Assembly (NCBI GenBank): GCA_963701675.1
Contig: OY969623.1
Location: forward strand, 744,001 to 808,000
Source: G963701675 sp963701675
GTDB taxonomy: Bacteria > Planctomycetota > Planctomycetia > Gemmatales > Gemmataceae
Reading direction: 5' to 3'
Length of the DNA stretch: 64,000 bases
Of the stretch, positions 1 to 8,701 are shown one piece after another. A program made the translations under genes and the position numbers. Position 1 is the stretch's first letter, and each line of letters begins with the position of its first letter. The notes under the pieces were generated by a model. It was not told the origin of the DNA. It saw only the letters and a list, made by a program, of their open reading frames with translations, and ran no database searches.

Positions 1-178
1 GGCTCACGCGCTCGACCAGAGCGCGGTACTGCTCCAGCCCCTCGCGGCCGCCTTTGAGCTGCTCGACGGCCAGGTCGTATTCGTACTGCATCTGCGCCAC
101 GGGATCGGCGGTCCAGAAAACGTTTGCGAGTTTATTCAGTTGCGCTCGAAGCGCCCGCCAGATTTTGCCTATGATCAT
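1..178 (-). CDS. PspA/IM30 family protein, 5' end only
   Basis: The minus strand opens with ATG at 178-176 and stays open to the window edge (59 codons). The product begins MIIGKIWRALRAQLNKLANV, then continues with a QMQYEYD segment and a Glu/Lys-rich stretch likely to form a coiled coil. This amphipathic start followed by a helical hairpin resembles PspA/IM30 (phage-shock, ESCRT-III-like) proteins, which coat and stabilise the inner membrane. A GGGAG ribosome site lies a few bases upstream of the ATG. The rest of the gene is outside the window, so the assignment rests on the N-terminus alone; another coiled-coil membrane-associated protein is possible. Confidence 0.6.
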   Translation of the reverse strand, partial: MIIGKIWRALRAQLNKLANVFWTADPVAQMQYEYDLAVEQLKGGREGLEQYRALVERVS

Positions 179-376
179 TTTTCTCCCGTCCTTTCATGCA
201 CGGTCCGCTCGTGGACGATGCCGTCAGCATTGAGGCACGTTTGCTGTTCGTGGAACACCGTTATGATATTCGGCAAAGCAACTAGTCAATTGTGGATTTT
301 TGTCGTGTCCAACCTGTCCCGCCGCTCATATCTTCGACACTACAGTTTCCCACACTCCCGTCTAAGGAGAATTGCC

Positions 377-835
377 ATGAGATCCAAAGCCGTGTTGGCG
401 GTCGTCGTTGGCTTGCTCGTCGCCGCAGACAATGCGAAAGACGACGCAAAGAAGGAAATAAAGAAGTTCGAAGGTTCGTGGCGGCTGGAGTCCCTTGAAA
501 ACGATGGCGCCAAGACCCCGGATGAAGAGCTGAAACGAATGAAGCTCACCATCGAAGGGGAGAAGTACACGCTCAAGACCGAAGACGCTACGGTCAGCGC
601 CGGCACGATCAAGGTGGACGGCGCCAAGAAACCGAAGACCATCAACATCATGGCGACGGATGGAGACGGTTCCGGACAAGAAATGCTGGGCATTTACGAG
701 TTAGACGGTGACAAGATGAAGGTTTGTTACGGTCGACCGAACGAGGAGCGTCCCTCCAAACTGGCGGCGGAAGCCGGCAGCGGGCGCATCCTCGTCGTCG
801 CTGTGAAAGTAAAGAAGGACTCGAAGGAAAAGTAA
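377..835 (+). CDS. TIGR03067 domain protein, secreted
   Basis: A 152-residue protein. The ATG at 377 is preferred over longer upstream extensions because an AAGGAG site sits about 7 bases before it and the next residues form a short hydrophobic signal-like segment (AVLAVVVGLLVA). The body has the pattern of the planctomycete TIGR03067 family: a FEGSWRLES opening, an LTIEGEKYTLK strand, a long beta-rich core and a conserved GIYELDGDKMKVCYG followed by RP. The function of the family is unknown; it is a small predicted periplasmic or exported beta-barrel-like protein that occurs in many paralogues in Planctomycetes. It is divergent from the PspA-like gene. A palindrome follows the stop. Confidence 0.75.
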   Translation: MRSKAVLAVVVGLLVAADNAKDDAKKEIKKFEGSWRLESLENDGAKTPDEELKRMKLTIEGEKYTLKTEDATVSAGTIKVDGAKKPKTINIMATDGDGSGQEMLGIYELDGDKMKVCYGRPNEERPSKLAAEAGSGRILVVAVKVKKDSKEK

Positions 836-843
836 CGCAACAG

Positions 844-882
844 CCGCTTGCGGTTTGGCGTGGCGCGCTAAGCCGCAAGCGG
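844..882. repeat. Palindromic intergenic element (copy 1)
   Basis: Perfect 10-bp arms CCGCTTGCGG (844-853) and CCGCAAGCGG (873-882) flank a 19-base loop. The right half, CGCTAAGCCGCAAGCGGT (866-883), recurs exactly at 42316-42333. It could fold as a transcript-end hairpin after the TIGR03067 gene, but no U tract follows. A dispersed REP-like element is the better reading. Confidence 0.6.
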
Positions 883-949
883 TTCGCGCTACGTTTCGAG
901 CGAGGATTTACCTAGAATAAGAGTCCACCGGGCGTTGTAGAGTTTTGTA

Positions 950-2182
950 ATGCCGCAAGGCGCTGAGCATTTCGATCTGCCCCAACAATTCGTCACACGT
1001 CCTGATGAATTACCGGCATGTTGCGAGCACATCGCCGCGTTCCGGACGTTTGGCCTCGATACTGAATTCGTCGGCGAAGAAACGTATCACCCGCAGCTCT
1101 GTCTGATTCAAGTCGCCACGCCGGAACGGCTCATGTTGATCGATCCGTTGACGGTCGGTCCGCTGGATCGGTTTTGGGATTTGGTGACGGATTCAAACAA
1201 TGAAGTGGTGGTGCATGCCGGCCGTGAGGAAACTCGACTCTGCCGACATTGGACCGGACAAAGCCCGGCCAATCTTTTCGATTTACAGATTGCGGCGGGT
1301 CTCGTGGGTCTGCTCTACCCCCTCGGCCACGGCACGCTCGTTCAGCAACTTTTAAATGTTCGGTTGCCCAAGGGAGAAACTCGCACGGAGTGGCGCACTC
1401 GTCCGCTCACGCCGGAGCAGATGAGCTATGCGTACGACGACGTCCGCTATCTGTTGCCGGCCTGGCAAAAGCTCTCGTCTCGGCTGGAGAAACTGGGCCG
1501 CACGGTATGGGCAAAAGAGGAGTTTACGCGACAAATGAACCAGGCCGTTCCGGAAGAGACGTCGGTTGAACGCTGGCGGAAACTGCGTGGCACCGGCGCC
1601 CTCGACCGGCGACGGCTGGCGGTAGTTCGCGCCCTCCATGGCTGGCGAGAACAGGCCGCCGCGAAAGGGAATCGTCCGGCACGGTCAATTTGCCGCGACG
1701 ATTTGCTCGTTGAGATCGCGCGGCGAAATCCAAGCCGGGAGGAAGATCTCCGCGTGATTCGCGGATTGCCACGCCGCGACCTGAAAGCCATCCTGGCCAC
1801 GGTGGCCTCCGTTCGGTCGTTGTCACCGGATGAGTATCCCGCGTTAACTGATCGCGGACAAGATCCGCTGCAAGTACAGTGGATCACGAATGTTGTGGGC
1901 GCTGTGCTAGGTGATTTGTGTGTTCGCCAGCGCATTGCGCCGAACCTCGCCGCGAGCAACGCCGACGTCAAAGCGCTGGTGCGAGCACGGTTGCAAAATG
2001 AAGTAACGCCGGCGGACTGCCTCTTGACGCAGGGTTGGCGTGCCGCTCATCTGCTCCCTTGTTTGGAATCCGTGCTCGACGGCCGGACCAGTCTCAAGAT
2101 TTCCAACACGGGTTCGGACAGCCCGTTTACGCTTATTGAAGACAACTCCGCTCCAAGCGGCCATCGACCCGACATTTCATGA
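950..2182 (+). CDS. rnd: Ribonuclease D
   Basis: A 410-residue DEDDy-type 3'-5' exoribonuclease, expected to trim tRNA and other stable RNA precursors. The Exo I motif is LDTEF (Asp37, Glu39). The Exo III motif is in SYAYDDVRYLLP, with the Tyr and Asp of the DEDDy class. A highly typical block FDLQIAAGLVGLLYPLG lies between them, and an HRDC-like helical region follows from about residue 205. In Exo II the usual Asp is Glu (HAGREETRLC, Glu94). The ATG at 950 has no clear Shine-Dalgarno site. The stop overlaps the next start (ATGA), so rnd is probably cotranscribed and translationally coupled with thrC. Confidence 0.88.
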   Translation: MPQGAEHFDLPQQFVTRPDELPACCEHIAAFRTFGLDTEFVGEETYHPQLCLIQVATPERLMLIDPLTVGPLDRFWDLVTDSNNEVVVHAGREETRLCRHWTGQSPANLFDLQIAAGLVGLLYPLGHGTLVQQLLNVRLPKGETRTEWRTRPLTPEQMSYAYDDVRYLLPAWQKLSSRLEKLGRTVWAKEEFTRQMNQAVPEETSVERWRKLRGTGALDRRRLAVVRALHGWREQAAAKGNRPARSICRDDLLVEIARRNPSREEDLRVIRGLPRRDLKAILATVASVRSLSPDEYPALTDRGQDPLQVQWITNVVGAVLGDLCVRQRIAPNLAASNADVKALVRARLQNEVTPADCLLTQGWRAAHLLPCLESVLDGRTSLKISNTGSDSPFTLIEDNSAPSGHRPDIS

Positions 2183-3541
2183 ACGGCGTGTACCTACGTT
2201 GTATCGATCCGGCCTGTGGAACGACCCGGAACATGGAAGTGACGGCCTTTGCGTGCATTAAGTGCGGAAGCCTTCTGGATGTCGCCTACGACTGGAATGT
2301 CGTCAAACCGCCGTCCAGGTTACAGGATCTGGGAAAACCACATTCCGATCCGAACGACCCGCTTGATGTGAGCGGTGTCTGGAGATATCGCAGCCTCCTG
2401 CCATTCGCGGAACGCCCACACATCGTGACCATTGGTGAGGGCCAGACGATCTTGCGGCAAGCCGACAACGTTGCCGACTATGTCGGGATGAAGCGCAGCA
2501 ACCTCTTCCTTCAATACGAAGGCCTTAATCCCTCCGGCAGCTTCAAAGACAACGGCATGTCGGCGGCGTTCACTCACGCCCGGATGGTGGGTGCGACACG
2601 CGCGGCCTGCGCCAGCACCGGCAACACGAGCGCCTCCTTGGCCCTGTATGCCGCGGCCACCGGACTCATGCAAGCCGTCGTCTTCATCGGCAGCGGCAAG
2701 ATTGCTTTCGGCAAACTGGCGCAGGCGCTGGATCACGACGCGCTGACGATTCAGATCGCCGGGGACTTTGATCGTGCCATGTCGCAAGTGCTGCAGATCG
2801 CGCCGCGAATTGGAATGTATTTGGTGAACAGCGTGAACCCGTTCCGAATCGAAGGTCAAAAGACCATCATGTATCGCATCCTCGCCGCCATGCGATGGGA
2901 AGTGCCTGACTGGATTGTCGTTCCTGGCGGCAATCTCGGCAACGTCAGTGCGTTCGGCAAGGCCTTTCATGAACTCCGTGAGCTGAACCTAATACCGAGG
3001 TCGCCGCGATTGGCCGTTGTCAATGCGGATGGCGCTCGGACCTTCGCCGATTTGTACGGAGTGCATGGTGTTCGATGGAACGCCGGCCGAATGCCGAGCC
3101 AATCGATTGAGAGTTACTACGAGGACCGTTAGGAAGAAGAACCAACGAGCGGCCACGGTGGCGAGTGCCATTGAAATCAACCAGCCGGTGAACTTGCCGA
3201 AGGCGTTGCGCGCATTGGAGCAGTGCGGCGGCGCCGTGTGCGCGGTTACCGACGAAGCGATTCTCGACGCAAAGGCGAAGGTCGGCGCCGGCGGCTTTGG
3301 TTGCGAACCCGCATCCGCCGCAGCGGTCGCGGGCGCGCGGAAACTTCGCCTTGAAGGCGTGATTGAAAAAACGGAGAAGGTCGTCTGTGTTCTTACCGGA
3401 CACGCACTGAAGGATCCCAACGTGACCGTGAACTACCACAGCACTGGCTCCAAGCCTGCATTCGCCAATCCGCCCATCGCCGTAGCCGACAACGACGACG
3501 ATATCATTCGAGTTATCACGGAATCAAATCGCGAGAAGTGA
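2179..3541 (+). CDS. thrC: Threonine synthase (frameshifted)
   Basis: PLP-dependent conversion of O-phosphohomoserine to threonine. Frame one (2179-3132) carries a Cys-pair N-terminus (CIDPACG...CIKCG), the PLP lysine in NPSGSFKDNGM (Lys123) and the GGNLGN phosphate loop. It then ends abruptly at a TAG after ESYYEDR. The +1 frame continues with TVASAIEINQPVNLPKALRA, GAGGFGCEPASAA and CVLTGHALKDP, the normal C-terminus. Removing one T from the doublet at 3129-3130 gives one 453-residue protein of usual length. The start overlaps the rnd stop and dapB follows 6 bases after the end. The frameshift is probably a sequence error; a real lesion would imply threonine auxotrophy or a second copy. Confidence 0.85.
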
Positions 3542-3547
3542 AAGACC

Positions 3548-4348
3548 ATGAAAACGATCATTGGGGTTAACGGCGCGTGCGGCCGGATGGGCCGGCGCAT
3601 TGTCCAGCTGGCGCACGTCGACAATGACCTGACCATCGGTGCGGCGCTCGAAACCGCCGGACACGGCGATTCCGGCCGTGATGTCGGTGAAGTCGCGGGA
3701 ATTGGCCCGATCGGCGTCAACGTGGAAAACGATTTGTCCGCGACTCGTCTAATCAACGTCGTGATCGATTTCACGCAGCCTGCAGGCACCATGGCCGTCT
3801 TACCGCATTGCGTGGCACGGCGGATTCCCTTGGTAATTGCCACCACCGGCCATTCCAAAGAGCAAAAGCTGGAGATCGAAGACGCAGCCAACTACACGGC
3901 GATTCTCATGGCCCCGAACATGAGCCTTGCTGTCAACGTCCTCATGACGTTGGTACGCCGCGGTGCGGAGTTGCTCCGAGACAAAGACTTCGATGTTGAA
4001 ATCCTCGAACGCCATCATCGCTTCAAAAAGGACTCGCCGAGCGGCACCGCGCTCGGTTTCGCGGGCATCATTCAAGAAGCAATGGGGCAACGGGAAATTC
4101 GCCACGGCCGCGAAGGTTTGGTGGGCGAACGGCTGGCGAATGAGATCGGCATTCACGCGATTCGCGTCGGCGACAACGTCGGCGAACATTCCATCATTTT
4201 CAGTACCCTCGGCGAAACGTTGGAACTCAGCCATCGCGCCCATACGCGCGATTGTTATGCACGCGGCGCCCTGCAAGCCGCGAAGTTCCTCGCCGATCGG
4301 CCGGCCGGTCGTTATTCCATGTCCGATGTTCTTGGGCTTGGCCAGTAA
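3548..4348 (+). CDS. dapB: 4-hydroxy-tetrahydrodipicolinate reductase
   Basis: A 266-residue NAD(P)H-dependent reductase of the diaminopimelate/lysine pathway. The N-terminal Rossmann motif GACGRMGRR is followed by VVIDFTQPAG, ATTGHSKEQ and APNMSLAVN. The catalytic signature ERHHRFKKDSPSGTAL contains the paired His and the Lys, and the C-terminus has the typical GEHSIIFSTLGETLELSHRA followed by HTRDCYARGALQAA. It lies just downstream of thrC, grouping two branches of aspartate-family amino acid synthesis. Its last 37 bases overlap the 3' end of the convergent transporter gene. Confidence 0.95.
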   Translation: MKTIIGVNGACGRMGRRIVQLAHVDNDLTIGAALETAGHGDSGRDVGEVAGIGPIGVNVENDLSATRLINVVIDFTQPAGTMAVLPHCVARRIPLVIATTGHSKEQKLEIEDAANYTAILMAPNMSLAVNVLMTLVRRGAELLRDKDFDVEILERHHRFKKDSPSGTALGFAGIIQEAMGQREIRHGREGLVGERLANEIGIHAIRVGDNVGEHSIIFSTLGETLELSHRAHTRDCYARGALQAAKFLADRPAGRYSMSDVLGLGQ

Positions 4349-5208
4349 CGCCAGGCGAGCGCACCCAGAATGAGCACTCCACCGGCAAACGTCGCGGTCG
4401 GCGGCTCCTCTCCCGCGACGAGATACGCCCAGAGCGGGTTCAACAGCGGCTCCAGAAGAGTGATGGTTCCCGCCTCTTGCGGGCTGACCACTCGGAGACC
4501 GCGTGCCACGAACCAATACGCCAACCCCATCTGGAGGCTTCCGAATAACGCCAACACGACAATTTGGATCGTCGTCGGCGCCGCTAGTCCCCAAATCCAT
4601 GGCAGCAGCAGGAGCGCCGAACCCAAATGGTTCAATACGGTTAACCACCCAGGCGAAACATCGCGGAGCGCGCGGAGAAAGAGCAAGACGCCGGCATAGG
4701 TGACACCGCTGCCGAGCGCGATGCCCACGACCCGTAGGTCTGCAGTGCTCCAACCGCCCACCACGATTACGGCAATTCCGACTAGCCCGATGCATAACGC
4801 AATCGTACTTTTCCGTTCAGCGCGCTCGCCCAGCAACCAGATGCTCGCTAAATACATCCACAACGGCGCGGAGTACTGAAGCAGTATGGCGTTCGCCGCG
4901 GTTCCCAGCGTCAACGCGGAGACAAAAAGCACGTTCATGAGCGCGAAACAACCAACCATCGGCAACATCAACGGACGGAATGAGAGATCGACGAGGCGGA
5001 GAGTGGGCAGCAGCGCGAGGCCCGCGAACAGGACGCGATAGAACGCCATCGACATCGCGTCCACCGGCGGCGAATTGAGATGGAAGCACGTGTCCTTCGT
5101 CAGCACTTTGGAAAAGAAGCCGCTCGTGCTCCAAAGCAATGCCGCCAATCCAATGAAGAGGCGGCCTTTGGTAATGGAAAGCGACGTGGACGCACTCGAG
5201 GAAGGCAT
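4312..5208 (-). CDS. EamA/DMT-family transporter
   Basis: A 298-residue integral membrane protein with about ten hydrophobic segments arranged as two EamA repeats, as in RhaT/RarD/YdcZ-type drug/metabolite transporters. The first repeat begins GLAALLWSTSGFFSK and the second contains GIALGSGVTYAGVLLFLRA and a final ALAWRYW. A conserved Glu/Pro loop (LLEPLLNPLWAYL) sits before the last helices. Such proteins export amino acids or other small metabolites; the substrate cannot be read from the sequence. It is convergent with dapB (37-bp overlap) and lies downstream of the kinase gene on the same strand. Confidence 0.85.
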   Translation of the reverse strand: MPSSSASTSLSITKGRLFIGLAALLWSTSGFFSKVLTKDTCFHLNSPPVDAMSMAFYRVLFAGLALLPTLRLVDLSFRPLMLPMVGCFALMNVLFVSALTLGTAANAILLQYSAPLWMYLASIWLLGERAERKSTIALCIGLVGIAVIVVGGWSTADLRVVGIALGSGVTYAGVLLFLRALRDVSPGWLTVLNHLGSALLLLPWIWGLAAPTTIQIVVLALFGSLQMGLAYWFVARGLRVVSPQEAGTITLLEPLLNPLWAYLVAGEEPPTATFAGGVLILGALAWRYWPSPRTSDME

Positions 5209-5229
5209 GTGCGCTTAGATAACGGAAAA

Positions 5230-6843
5230 TCAGGAAGTGTACCAGATGTATGCGACGATACCGGACACCAGCGCCGTCAACCCGGTTCCCACGGCGATCC
5301 AACCCCACGGCCAACTCTTCGGGCAGGCCGGCTGCTCGATCACCTCGGAATCGCGCAGTGCGGTTTCCGTTTGCGGCGACGCGGAGGCGGCCTCGGCGAA
5401 TTCCGGAAACGTCGACAACGGATAGAAATCTCCGCGGTGGTTGCGCGACGCTTCTACTTGGGTTCCGACCCGCCGCTCACGAAGTGCATCCAAAATCTGA
5501 CGGGTGGACATCTTCTTCTTGGTGACCTGGCCTTCACGGTTGCGGAATCGAAGCACCCACGAATCGGCATTGCCGTTTCCTGAGGGAAGGGCCTGCTGGT
5601 TGGCTTGGGTCTGAACGTCGAGCTGAGTCGGCGGCGACGGCGACGCTAATCTCGAACGAACGAGCGGATCCTCCCAAATTCGTTCCGGGTCGGCGAAACT
5701 CGGTATAGCGGCGGCAAGATTGGATCGTTCCAAGTCGACGATCAACTCGCTCACCATCTGATATCGGTTCTCCGGCTTACGCGCCAGCATTTTCGCAAGG
5801 ATGCGCTCCAACTCCGGTGATGCTTCGGAGTTAAGAGAACTTGCCGGAGCAAACACACCCTTCTGTTTTTTCTCCGCGACTTCGAGGTAGTTAGTCGCGG
5901 GAAATGGAACCTGACCCGTGATGAGGTGGTACAAGGTCGCGCCCAGCGCGTAAATGTCGCTGCGCGCGTCGGCGTGCTTTGCACTCATCGATTGCTCGTA
6001 AGGAATGTAATCAACGGTGCCGAAGCCCACGCGCAATCCGGTCAGGTTGCTGACTTCGTCCAGGCGTTTGGCAAGCCCGAGATCTGCCAGCTTGGCCACG
6101 CCGGATTTGGTGATCAAAATGTTGTCCGGCTTTATGTCTCGGTGAATGATGTTTCGAGAATGAGCATGTTCGAGCCCACGAGCGATGTCGAGGATGAGGT
6201 GCACGGCATCCGCAACCCGGAGCTGGCGATGGCGCTCCAAAAGGGCGTGCGCGCTTTCACCGTCGACAAACTCCATAACCAGGTAGTGTTTCCCCGATGC
6301 CTTGTCCTGGCCCGCGGAGATGAAGCGAACGATATTCGGGTGGTCCAGCTGACCACCGCTCTTCGCTTCGCGATAGAACCGTTCAACGTAAGCCTGATTA
6401 CTCGACAGCTGATCGGAAAGGACTTTGATGGCGACCTGTCTCTTGGCGCCCTCTTCGTAAGCGAGGTAAACGGAGCCCATGCCGCCCTGGCCCAAACGCC
6501 GTAGAAGTCGGAAATTGCCGAGTGACTTCAGGTACAACCCGGATGCAGTCGGCGACAGCGGTTGTCCGGATTCCGCCAAGGGAGTGTTGGTATTCGGCAC
6601 AGCCGTGGCAGGCGCCTCCCCGGATGCGCCGACAAGTTCATTGCGGATGCTGTTAGCCTGAGATAGCGAAAGCAGCGAACTCTCCACCAACGCCGTGATC
6701 AAGTCGGCGTCGACGCCGCGGGCTCTTTTCGCCGCCACTTCTTTCACCACTTGCTCGACCCGCGCGCGCTCCGCCCCATAGCGTGACACCGCCAGGGCGG
6801 CGGCCCGCTGCTCGGAACTGGTGGGTATAGACGTTTTCTTCAC
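5230..6843 (-). CDS. Ser/Thr protein kinase with C-terminal membrane anchor
   Basis: A 537-residue Hanks-type kinase. After about 105 residues of helical N-terminus comes FRLLRRLGQGGMGSVYLAY (glycine loop), VAIKV (Lys140), HRDIKPDNIL (catalytic loop), LADLGLAK (DLG instead of DFG, common in bacteria), GTVDYIPYEQ and DIYALGATLYHLITG. After the kinase domain a module of about 60 residues starting WVLRFRNREGQ resembles the GYF-like domains often attached to planctomycete membrane proteins. A single transmembrane helix (WIAVGTGLTALVSGIVAYIW) closes the protein, so the kinase domain is likely cytoplasmic. The start is GTG at 6843, divergent from the ABC operon. Targets are unknown. Confidence 0.9.
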   Translation of the reverse strand: MKKTSIPTSSEQRAAALAVSRYGAERARVEQVVKEVAAKRARGVDADLITALVESSLLSLSQANSIRNELVGASGEAPATAVPNTNTPLAESGQPLSPTASGLYLKSLGNFRLLRRLGQGGMGSVYLAYEEGAKRQVAIKVLSDQLSSNQAYVERFYREAKSGGQLDHPNIVRFISAGQDKASGKHYLVMEFVDGESAHALLERHRQLRVADAVHLILDIARGLEHAHSRNIIHRDIKPDNILITKSGVAKLADLGLAKRLDEVSNLTGLRVGFGTVDYIPYEQSMSAKHADARSDIYALGATLYHLITGQVPFPATNYLEVAEKKQKGVFAPASSLNSEASPELERILAKMLARKPENRYQMVSELIVDLERSNLAAAIPSFADPERIWEDPLVRSRLASPSPPTQLDVQTQANQQALPSGNGNADSWVLRFRNREGQVTKKKMSTRQILDALRERRVGTQVEASRNHRGDFYPLSTFPEFAEAASASPQTETALRDSEVIEQPACPKSWPWGWIAVGTGLTALVSGIVAYIWYTS

Positions 6844-6960
6844 GGTGGCGGCCGCCCCTGTCTTTCGCGTCTTTTTTGGGGGATGACAAGAGTGTAACTC
6901 AACGCGACATGGTGGGCAATGACGATTTTGTAAGAGACTTACCGATCGCGTTTCTGCGTT

Positions 6961-7932
6961 ATGTTGATTATGCCACAGAACGTAGCGTCTCTCGAAGAAA
7001 AACCAGATAATGGACTGCGCTGGAATGGATTAGGAACTCTTGCTGTGCCCGCGCGACCTTACGTCATTACGATCCTGGTGTTATGGCTGGCGGCAACCAG
7101 TTGGTTGTTCGTGCGCGATCTCTGGCCTCGGCTCCGGCCCGGCGGGCCACCACCGTTCGTGATCGACCTGGCCGACGAAGCCAGTGAACAGTTCATTCAC
7201 TGGACCATTTATATCGATGGGCGGGATCGCGGTAGCGCCCAAACACGCGTCACCTATCGGCCGGGGGACGACACCTTTGAATTGTCGAGCGTTTACCGAC
7301 TGTGGCCGGACATGTTCCGGACGACTCCGCCGCATGAAGAAATCACCTGTTCGTATCGAGTGACACGAGAAGGGCAGCTTCTCGAAATAGACGCGCGGGT
7401 GCGCAAATCCCTCTCCGCCCTGGAAATCGAGGTCGCCGAGGTTGACGGCCAAATTACCGGCCGCGTCGAGAATGGTCGTCTGACTCCACGGGTAACCGCC
7501 ACCGTGCGCGGGCAGCGCGCGGATAGCGGGCCGTTGATCGATTGGACACTTTCACCCATTGAGGTGCCGACGCGCGGCAGCATTCTTAATCCGTTTCAGC
7601 CGCTCAACAAGATTCGTGGGCTGTCGGCCGGCCAACGCTGGCGCATGCCGTACTTCGATCCACTTGAGACCATCAGCCAGCGACTCCTTCCCGGCTCAAG
7701 TCGAGAATACGTCGATGCCGAAGTCCTGGCCCCCACCGCGCTCCCCGACATTCCGCTGCAAATGGGCCCCAACAAGCCCAGCGTAATGAAGGGCGGCGTG
7801 CGTTGTTTTTCGATCAGGTATACCGCCGACGATGTCGAAGCCATCGGTTGGGTTCGGGAGGTAGACGGCGTGATGGTACGGCAAGAGGTCACGAAAGATA
7901 GGCAAACGGTCATCCTCAATCGAGATTCTTAA
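6961..7932 (+). CDS. Membrane-anchored protein of unknown function
   Basis: A 323-residue protein with one N-terminal transmembrane helix at about residues 33-50 (YVITILVLWLAATSWLF) and a beta-rich extracytoplasmic body. I do not recognise a named domain; the alternating strand pattern (WTIYIDGRDRGSAQTRVTY, then ITCSYRVTREGQLLEIDARV) recalls DUF3108-like folds. It is the first gene of an apparent operon, ending 8 bases before an ABC ATPase gene and its permease, so it may be an accessory factor of that exporter. The start at 6961 is one of two nearby Met codons (MLIMPQ); the second, at 6970, is equally possible. Confidence 0.6.
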   Translation: MLIMPQNVASLEEKPDNGLRWNGLGTLAVPARPYVITILVLWLAATSWLFVRDLWPRLRPGGPPPFVIDLADEASEQFIHWTIYIDGRDRGSAQTRVTYRPGDDTFELSSVYRLWPDMFRTTPPHEEITCSYRVTREGQLLEIDARVRKSLSALEIEVAEVDGQITGRVENGRLTPRVTATVRGQRADSGPLIDWTLSPIEVPTRGSILNPFQPLNKIRGLSAGQRWRMPYFDPLETISQRLLPGSSREYVDAEVLAPTALPDIPLQMGPNKPSVMKGGVRCFSIRYTADDVEAIGWVREVDGVMVRQEVTKDRQTVILNRDS

Positions 7933-7939
7933 TACCCGC

Positions 7940-8701
7940 ATGATGATTGAACTTCATGAAGTGACGAAGCGCTACGGCGACAAGCTGGCCGTCGATGCGT
8001 TGTCGTTGCAGGTGGAAGCCGGGGAGCTGTTCGCATTCCTCGGCCCGAACGGCGCGGGCAAAACCACCACCATCAAGCTGATGTGCGGCCTGCTTTTTCC
8101 CAACGCTGGCACTATTCGGATCGCCGGCATGGACATGAGTACCGACGGTGATCGCGCACGACAACTCATCAGCTACGTGCCCGATCAGCCGTTTCTGTAT
8201 GAAAAACTTACCGGTCGAGAGTTCCTTCAGTTCATTGCCGACATGTACGCCATGCCGAGGGGCCTGGGTGCAGACCGAATGGCGGAAATGATCGACACCT
8301 TTGGTCTTGGCGAGTTCGTTGACGATTTGACCGAGCAGTACTCGCACGGGATGCGACAACGAACCGTGTTTGCTGCGGCCCTTTTGCATGATCCACAACT
8401 CTTGATCGTGGACGAGCCGACCGTGGGACTGGATCCCCGCAGCATTCGCCTCCTCAAGGATTTACTCACTACTCAAGTCATGCGTGGCATGACCGTCTTT
8501 CTGTCGACTCATTCGCTCGACGTTGCCCAGGAGTTGGCCGATCGGATCGGAATTGTCGACCGTGGCCGACTGGTCATCTGTGGTTCCCTTGATGCCCTGC
8601 GATCCTCGGCCGCTCTCAACGGCTCGCTGGAGGAAGTGTTTCTCAAGATTACCGCTGAATCCCCTGAGAATAACGGACAAGCGAAATTGGGACCCGAATG
8701 A
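7940..8701 (+). CDS. ABC transporter ATP-binding protein
   Basis: A 253-residue nucleotide-binding subunit of an ABC-2-type exporter. Walker A is GPNGAGKTTT, the signature is YSHGMRQR (a variant of LSGGQ), Walker B is LLIVDEPT with catalytic Glu, the D-loop is GLDPRS and the H-loop His is in LSTHSLD. The short C-terminal extension and the sequence around it (ADRIGIVDRGRLVICGSLDAL) resemble the DrrA/NatA-type group. Its 3' end overlaps the permease start (ATGA), indicating coupled translation. The substrate is not evident. Confidence 0.93.
   Translation: MMIELHEVTKRYGDKLAVDALSLQVEAGELFAFLGPNGAGKTTTIKLMCGLLFPNAGTIRIAGMDMSTDGDRARQLISYVPDQPFLYEKLTGREFLQFIADMYAMPRGLGADRMAEMIDTFGLGEFVDDLTEQYSHGMRQRTVFAAALLHDPQLLIVDEPTVGLDPRSIRLLKDLLTTQVMRGMTVFLSTHSLDVAQELADRIGIVDRGRLVICGSLDALRSSAALNGSLEEVFLKITAESPENNGQAKLGPE

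Noticed and set aside
3800..4795. A 331-codon minus-strand ORF over dapB and the transporter gene
   Set aside because: Both underlying genes are well conserved in other frames; this product is low-complexity.
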